Below are positions 57,223 to 64,000 of a stretch of DNA of 64,000 bases, one piece after another; positions within the stretch are counted from its first letter, which is position 1, and each line of letters opens with the position of its first letter. The stretch spans positions 20,601,243 to 20,665,242 of the forward strand of contig NC_088709.1 of NCBI RefSeq assembly GCF_963576615.1. Reading direction: 5' to 3'. Origin of the DNA: Watersipora subatra (taxonomy: Eukaryota > Bryozoa > Gymnolaemata > Cheilostomatida > Watersiporidae). Both the position numbers and the translations under genes were made by a program. The notes below the pieces were generated by a model. It was not told the DNA's origin and made no database searches. It was given only the letters and a program-made list of their open reading frames with translations.

Positions 57223-58439
57223 GTCAAGATTGTGGACAGAAATATTTTCAAAGAGATCATAATGATATATCTGGAAGATTGTTATGTACTACCGCTGTAA
57301 AGACAAAAATAAAAGGTCTCACTGTAAGGAAACCTCTTCAGTGTGAGCTATGCAGTGCTAGCTTTGCTCTCCGTAGTTATCTAGCAACTCACATGAAAAC
57401 ACATAACGGAGAGAAGCCATTCCAATGTAAGATATGTGGTAGTCGGTTTGCTCATCGCCATAATCTAACAGTGCATATAAGGATTCATACTAGAGAAAAA
57501 CCATTTCAATGCAATATGTGTAGTAGAAGATTTTCTGAGAGCGGCAATTTAACACATCACATGAGGACTCACACTGGAGAAAAACCATTCCAGTGCAAGA
57601 TATGCAGCAGTAGCTTTGTTCAACGTGCAAATCTAACAGCTCACATGAAGGTTCATACTGGAGAAAAGTCATTTCGGTGTGAGATATGCAGTAGTCGGTT
57701 TGCTCGTCGCCATACTCTAACAATTCACATGAGGACTCACACTGGAGACAAACCATTCCAGTGCAAGATATGCAGCAGTAGCTTTGTTCAACGTGCAAAT
57801 CTAACAGCTCACATGAAGGTTCATACTGGAGAGAAGCCATTCCAATGTAAGATATGTGGTAGTCGGTTTGCTCATCGCCATAATCTAACAGTGCATATGA
57901 GGATTCATACTAGAGAAAAACCATTTCAATGCAATATGTGTAGTAGAAGATTTTCTGAGAGCGGCAATTTAACACATCACATGAGGACTCACACTGGAGA
58001 AAAACCATTCCAGTGCAAGATATGCAGCAGTAGCTTTGTTCAACGTGCAAATCTAACAGCTCACATGAAGGTTCATACTGGAGAAAAGCCATTTCGGTGT
58101 GAGATATGCAGTAGTCGGTTTGCTCGTCGCCATACTCTAACAATTCACATGAGGACTCACACTGGAGAAAAACCATTCCAGTGCATGATATGCAGCAGTA
58201 GCTTCGCCCATCATGCAAATCGAACAGCTCACATGAAGGTTCATACTGGAGAAAAGCCATTTCGGTGTGAGATATGCACTAGTCGATTTGCTCTTCACAA
58301 TCATCTAACAACACACATGAGGACTCATACTGGAGAGAAACCATTTCAGTGTAAGATATGCAGTCGTCGGTTTGCTCATCGCCATAATCTAACGCGTCAT
58401 GTGAGGACTCACACTGGAGGGAAACCATTTCGATGTTAG
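57223..58439 (+). CDS. C2H2 zinc-finger exon 2 (13 fingers), intact
   Basis: Exon starting after TATTATAG with a codon split in phase 1, compatible with exons a, c and f. An apparent GTG start at 57171 is intronic and should be ignored. A 50-residue leader (GQDCGQKYFQRDHND...) is followed by 13 C-x2-C-x12-H-x3-H fingers of the Kruppel type, mostly with TGEKPFQC linkers but TREKP after fingers 2 and 7. Fingers 2-6 and 7-11 are a 420-bp direct duplication (57411-57830, 57831-58250). TAG at 58437-58439 cuts a fourteenth finger: codons beyond read LCSSSLTRCNQFQTHLKSH. The product should be a nuclear DNA-binding protein. No KRAB, BTB or ZAD domain is visible; the psi-K-x-E exons upstream would be its N-terminus. 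Confidence 0.88.
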
Positions 58440-59201
58440 TTGTGCAGTAGTAGCTTGACTCGATGCAATCAATTTCAAACACACTTGAAAAGTCATACTT
58501 GCTGGGAGCCATTTCATTATAAGACATACAACTGTACGTGTTGAAATGCATTTAGACACACCCATATGTTCTGATTTGGTTTGTTGTGGTTTTTTGTGTG
58601 ATCACATATGTTGTACATGAGTTGAAATTTAATTATCTCTTTGTGGTGAAATATACCTAGCTTTGTGGTCAAAAGTTACATATATGTTTTTTATTAATTG
58701 ACAAGCCTTGGTTCATTTTGGTTGAACTGAAGTGGACATGACTAACAACTGCAACTTTTTGAACATGAGAACATTGGCTGATCCTCCTAACCAACCCTTC
58801 TGACATTGAAAACATGGAATCAGTTATACTTTTGTAATTAAATATTTGTAGCAAAGCTTTAATTTTTATAGTACATGAAGTTTCTTACATACCTCCTGAG
58901 CAATAATTCACAAAACAGCAAAGTTGTCTGTTAGATTTATATTTAGATGTTTTAGTGGAAATCCAGCCTCATCTTGTAGCATTCTGGCCTGCTTAAAGGT
59001 TAAAAACACATTTTTTATAGTATTAACAGCTGCAGATAACATTAAAGATTTTGGCTTCATTGCTTGTTTTATTTTGGAACATATGTTGTATATGCTGCCA
59101 ACATGTACAGGCTACCCTCCAAACTTTAAAGGCTGTTTTTTACGTTACAGGTATACAGAGTGTATAAGCCGCAACCACTTATTTTCCATTTGTTTAACAC
59201 A
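58440..59201 (+). other. Probable 3' UTR and downstream of zinc-finger exon 2
   Basis: Closely parallels 50640-51410. A 98-codon frame at 58924-59220 arises here because stops have been lost relative to the other unit; it has no domain and is not called. A poly(A) signal was not located with confidence. Confidence 0.45.
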
Positions 59202-60840
59202 CAGTAAAAGTTCTATTTAAAGGCCACTGTTATTTGACCGCCACCTCTATTTGACTGTCTATTTGATATTTACCGCTCTTTACGAACCCATAATAGCAAG
59301 TTAACAGTTGAAAAATGTCTACAAAATTGTACTGATAATGACTCAGTTATTTTAATAGCATTTAATCATTTTGTTGTATCTGTTCATTTTTAAGTCCATT
59401 TCCAACTCTGAATGTGTTCGTTATTTGTTAAAATTTTGAAATCGACAATGTAGACATCATTAATAACTGTATTAGGCTAATACTAGTTCTTTTTTGACAC
59501 GAACTTGATACTCTGACATACACTGTACATATATGTGATAAACAGTTTACATTTACAATGGTATATAAACTACTATTTTTAGGCTAAAAGTTGTGCATAG
59601 CAATGCAGTTAAAAGTTCATCCTTTGTGCGAAATACATTGCGGAAAAGTTTTTCTCTGCCCAAAAAACTCTTTGGACCCTAATATCAACTAGTTCAGCAG
59701 TGTGAAAGAAGAGTTGAGGTCCAAAAACATTGTAAAAGGTATTGAAGCTATAGAAGCCATCATAGCCAGAAGATTCTCGTTCCATCGGAAGCTATAATCA
59801 GAATGCGACTGGCCGAGCAAATGATGCAAAAATTTTGTTTTAAAATTATTAAATAATCACTACGGGTTTCTGTACAACCAATGATATACAGCCCCTCAAG
59901 AATAGGCAACAGCTATTATTATATGGGTGGGGTTTAATGATCGAGCTCTGTTGCGATTGTGCTAGCCTGGGTTTTGGAGTTAACAGAATTCTCGCGGGGC
60001 TGTCGCATTGCCTTGTTAAATATTGGAAAACATGGCTCGCTGTTATTGTTTCATTAGCTCATTCAGTCAGTAGACCCCGCAGTTCGCAATAGTAAACTGA
60101 ACTTCTACAATGTATTATGTGTTTTACTTCTACAATGTCGCTTCTACTTTGTGTCCTTTGTTCGGCGGAGCAGCATTGATGCCCCTCGGGCTCAGCACTT
60201 TTCCTAAATGGTTTTTCACAATTGTCAAAGTATCAGATCGAGTTAAATAAAGAACTATTTTAATGAAACATTGTCCATGGATACAGTTGTCACTTATTTC
60301 AATGTCGTTGCTTTCTAAGTTTAAAAAAAGCCAACAAGCTATGAGTTACAATGCGGTCTTAAATATGCCGTAACAATGCCTGCTATTACATTGTACGGTG
60401 TCTCTGAATAAAATTTTAGTTGTTCAACAGAATGTTTTAAAGTCTCAATATCAGTTTATAAACTAGCTCATGGACCACCCTAAAACCAAAATGTTGGACT
60501 TGGACCTAACCGACTTCGAATCAAAGTGCAGCTTTTATGACTATGATGACCGATCTTCTCAGGCACATCATCACTGAAACCATGGCAACCACTGCAGCAA
60601 CAATGAAAAAATTCTTATTTGTTCAATATAGTTATTATTTGGTACCATGTTATGGGTAATTTTCTATTGATTACTTTATATTATGGATACGTAATGATCA
60701 AACGAGATTAATTTCGAAGTTTTCTAATAGAGGTAGCATTTATCTAAAGAGTGCAACTGTATTTTTCAACCTTTTCCTTGTATTGGTGTTCTAATAGAGC
60801 TGGTGTTCAAGTCAAGGTGGCGCTCAAATATAGATTTATG
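59202..60840 (+). mobile_element. F1-family element, copy 9
   Basis: Paralogue of copy 7 by segmental duplication: left CAGTAAAAGTTCTATTTAAA, right ...GGCGCTCAAATATAGATTTATG. Its copy of the small ORF (about 60444-60577) has one TAG. Confidence 0.65.
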
Positions 60841-61612
60841 ATGAGCATGCTCTTTTGAGATGCCTAAGCAATAATTTTTTTCCAGAAAGTTATGGTCTCA
60901 CATTATCTAGTATAATGGTTACCTTGAGCACTAATACTTGAGGTATTTGTGAAGTAACCTCAAGTTGTTTTGAATGGTATGCAAGCTTATTACCAAGCCA
61001 AGTCCTATGGTGGATGATGGATTAGGACAATTGAGAGTTATTTTAAGGCTGGAAGATTGATGTGATCAGTTATCCTTGGCCAGTTGAAGTTATACACATA
61101 GTAGTAGAGCAAATGTCTGTAGTTCATCAGTTTTTCTAAAGTGTGTTGTACTTTACTACTACAATATGTAGCGCTTAGAATTGTGGTATTCTTGAGAACA
61201 TAATTTGCAAGCTGATTTTCAAGTTAGAGAGATGTCTATTCTGGACAGCTCTCATTATCTCTTTTTTCTTAAAGCACAATCAACAGACTACACTGTATTT
61301 TTATGGCAAGACCTTTTCTGAGTTTAAAACTTAGACGTTCTAACTATAGCATCTAATGTAGAAGTAGTAGCGATTGTGTAGTGGATAGTCCTGATGTAGC
61401 GTCTGGTGTCCCCCACGGGCAACTTTTTTAGACAGTCTGGTCATGGTATACGGTAGTACTTGCTCCAGTGATGGAAGCGCTGGATAGTCTACACCAGGAG
61501 GAACCTTGTTGGGTGGTTTTGCCTTAGCAGTTTATGGCTTTTTAGCAGTTTTGCGCCGAATGAGTAAAAGTATCAGAAATAAATGTTAAGTTTGAATCAC
61601 TATAACAGCTAC
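60841..61612. other. Duplicated spacer with proline-rich ORF relic
   Basis: Parallels 52971-53700. On the minus strand about 61370-61560 holds the better-preserved relic (VDYPALPSLEQVLPYTMTRL) with one TAA upstream. Confidence 0.35.
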
Positions 61613-61616
61613 TTAA

Positions 61617-63634
61617 AGATGTAGTTGCGTCAAAAATGAAATTAGGACCCATAAAAGGCTAAAACATCAGCTACAATTTGATGCCATTTTTGTCTTTGTA
61701 GACCAACCCTGTCCAGAGATATATGCGTTTGAATGAGGCCCTCTGTTAAAAAGCTCACGTTCCAGCGGGTGCCAATTTCGTGACGTAACAAGCTTGTTAT
61801 CTGAAACGAAACCACGAGCGATAAAAATGAGGTCGATTCGTTAGCCAATCATGCGTGCGAAATTTTTATATAGGCCGTAATAAAGGTTATCACTCGTAAA
61901 ACGCGTTGTCTGTGGTCTCGAAGATTCTCATCGTTGTTTCTGATTCAACGCGTTTCAACAATTACTAAGTTATACATAGTTTTAAAATGGCTTCAAGTTC
62001 GAGCGACCGCTACTCAGAGTTTTCTGAGCAACTTTAAGTAAAATATTAGAGTAGACAGCCTATGGCCAAAGCTGACAGGCGTCAGCAGCGTTTTGCTGCA
62101 GAAGAAGACAGAATGGAGGTAAATTAACTTAGAGTCTTCTATACTTTAGTAAATGTAATATTTTTTATAGTCATAAATACATGTACTAATTAATAAAATG
62201 ATAATTCTTTGCTATCTCCAATCATCGTTTCATAGCTTATCTGCCGTTTTACCTAGCTATAATATTTTTTTCGAATTTTCTTTGGTAAATTAGAGTCATG
62301 ATTACAAATTATTTTCACTCGTAGGAAGTGGGTAAAATCGATTGATCATTGCAAATCTTTAATTTCCAGAACCAAAGCTTCGAATCGTTGGCTTGGCGTA
62401 CTTGCGCCTTTATTAAATGTTTATTCGTTTTTAAAATTACACTCGCAATCTATTCAACTCCCAATTTGGAAGCTGTCAATAGATACGCTTTAGAATGACA
62501 TATCTATGAATGACATATTTATTGCATCTACTTTGTTTACATTTACTTGTTTTACTGATTACAGAATGTTTATGTCGTCCTACCAGCCGAAGAAGCTTTG
62601 TCAGTGTGGAAACTGCCATAAAGGAGAAAGCGAGAATTGAATGCGTGCTGGATGATGTTTTGTTGAGTTTGTTGCAGTAGATGAATTTGTCTTATTGTAT
62701 CAGCTAATACTATGTGAGTGGCCACGACTTGATGAATATCTTTAATAAAAGCTTTATGCCGAGATGAAAATATTTTTGCTTGTAAAAATTATATAATAAA
62801 ATAATATTGTTAAAGATAATGCAAAACATGATTTGCAGAATATTGTAGTGAATCGGATATGGTATATGGGTGTCCGCAGAACTGAAGAATGTGAGTTCAA
62901 ATCCAGTTTGCAGCAGACTTCTCATCCTTAAAATTCTATCCCTGTCTATATTCTTTTCAAAGAGGTGGCTTGCTTATTTCATTAATTTAGTATTCGGTAA
63001 GAATACTACTAGCAATGATATACAGCAATGTATATCATTGCTACTAGCAAGAAACTAGTACGTAGGCAATATGTAATAGGCGACATAATGTGGGCGGGGC
63101 TTATGGGAGGCTGTATAGGGTAGCTGCAAAACTGCTGATACAAAGACCGCGTCCTACATAAAGTGACTTGACAGAATTACCGTAGACCGGTAGAATTGGT
63201 AGTCGGTACCCAAATGTTTAAACAACATTTGGAGAAAGTGAGTAGAACAAATTTTCAATTTTCGTTATTTGAGGCCTTTGAAACATTCATAATAATGCAT
63301 CTGTAGCAGGATTTAAAATTTTATTCTAGCTAACATGAGCAAATACAAAATAAGATATATGCCAATAGAGCCGCGTAAGACTAGACTTTTATCGCAAATA
63401 GCCGATGTGAATACGAGGGATAGAGACAGGTTGCCAAACGCGTGACATCATTTTTGGCGAGGCTGGGCACGTTTTTGTGGCCTGAGCGTTTTTACGGCGA
63501 TCAGATTTTTTCGGTTTTAATCTTCAAATATCTTGGCAATGCGATTGCGTAACACAACAAACAACATATCAACTGATAGAGAAAAAAAAATGCTTTCTTT
63601 TAAGATCAACTTAAATTTTGACGCAACTACATCT
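61617..63634. mobile_element. TTAA-flanked element K2, copy 2
   Basis: Flanked by TTAA (61613-61616 and 63635-63638), termini identical to copy 1 (AGATGTAGTTGCGTCAAAA). 2018 bp, very similar to 30804-32781. It has an extra hairpin insert at about 63008-63044, lacks some bases near 61935 and 63115, and has GTAGGAAGTGGGTAAAATC near 62325. The two-exon relic is here too (exon 1 61987-62118, exon 2 from 62565) with additional stops and a one-base deletion. Confidence 0.88.
63010..63043. repeat. Hairpin insert unique to K2 copy 2
   Basis: Perfect 14-bp arms TAGCAATGATATAC / GTATATCATTGCTA around AGCAAT. Absent from the same place in copy 1 (about 32175). Confidence 0.85.
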
Positions 63635-63638
63635 TTAA

Positions 63639-64000
63639 GATTGCTGTTTATAACTATAATTATTTTCATCAAAGTCTACCCCTTTTAAGCATTTTTTGAT
63701 GTATAATTTGTGTGGGAACTACTCAAGAATGATACTTAAAAGAGGGATTAAACACATTGGAAGCTGCAACGTCAAAAAATGGGATATTATTTTGGGGGCT
63801 GACTTATTTTTCACACAAATTTGCACCACTGGTCTTAATAATCATATATTAGTACAACGTCTCAACTCTTCGTGGATGCAACATTTACAGTTGTCCTACT
63901 TATTTTTACAAGTATTTGCAAATAGTATTGGTAGAAAATAACGTATTTTGTTTTGTATTCAGTTAGAAAATGTAGCATTATGTGTAGCATTTTTGGAAAA
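63639..64000 (+). repeat. Start of segmental duplication unit 3
   Basis: From about 63848 the sequence (TTAGTACAACGTCTCAACTC, GATGCAACATTTACAG, then TATTCAGTTAGAAAATGTAG) repeats the openings of unit 1 (47384-47540) and unit 2 (54110-54190). The window ends 150 bp into it. Confidence 0.7.

Larger units (their letters stand above)
54110..63850 (+). repeat. Segmental duplication unit 2
   Basis: Second copy of the block described at 47384-54110, longer because of a TTTCCATA satellite inside F1 copy 8 and the 2-kb K2 insertion near its end. Order of F1, zinc-finger exon, 3' flank, F1 and proline-rich relic is the same as in unit 1. Confidence 0.8.

Noticed and set aside
57490..58260. Two 116-codon minus-strand frames with near-identical sequence
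   Set aside because: They are antisense shadows of the finger array; their repetition simply reflects the 420-bp duplication.
58924..59220. 98-codon frame downstream of the intact finger exon
   Set aside because: The equivalent region in unit 1 is not open, and the peptide has no recognisable feature.

Overview
This is AT-rich animal nuclear DNA. There are no operons, ribosome binding sites or bacterial genes. The content is spliced exons, C2H2 zinc-finger arrays, a LINE, two Ty3/gypsy LTR retrotransposons and many DNA transposons. The mix fits an invertebrate; a lophotrochozoan such as a mollusc is my guess, not a demonstrated identity. Most of the window is mobile DNA, much of it nested.

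Layout. 1-2.45 kb: degenerate repeats. 2.47-6.29 kb: a dead LINE (endonuclease plus reverse transcriptase) with a 13-bp target duplication. 6.45-7.32 kb: a TTAA-flanked inverted-repeat element. 8.73-9.50 kb: three phase-compatible putative exons of an unidentified minus-strand gene. 11.4-12.1 kb: an LTR-like repeat whose second copy (21.6-21.1 plus 15.0-14.9 kb) was split by gypsy element 1. 14.99-21.13 kb: gypsy element 1 on the minus strand, with 5-bp target duplication ATCAC. It carries a pogo-like element, which in turn carries a 120-bp hAT-like foldback. 23.2-25.4 kb: a pogo/Tigger-type transposase pseudogene split by another inverted-repeat element. 26.75-61 kb: nine copies of one inverted-repeat family (called F1 here). 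36.37-40.52 kb: a young gypsy element 2 on the minus strand, with near-identical LTRs and an in-frame loss of the integrase core.

The most coherent host gene is a plus-strand C2H2 zinc-finger gene from about 33.1 to 58.4 kb. Its 5' part is a series of small exons (33.1, 35.97, 36.12, 42.94, 46.88, 47.05 kb). The internal ones are multiples of three with phase-1 boundaries, and most encode a psi-K-x-E/D motif like a SUMOylation site. Two tandem copies of the zinc-finger exon follow. The first (49.5-50.6 kb) has lost its splice acceptor and frame. The second (57.2-58.4 kb) is open, has an acceptor in the right phase and encodes 13 fingers. The two lie in tandem segmental duplications, and a third unit starts at the right edge.

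Three different TTAA-flanked families with AG...CT termini occur at 6.45, 30.8/61.6 and 33.26 kb. The 2-kb family has two very similar copies containing a broken two-exon gene. All calls come from reading the sequence; no database search was run.
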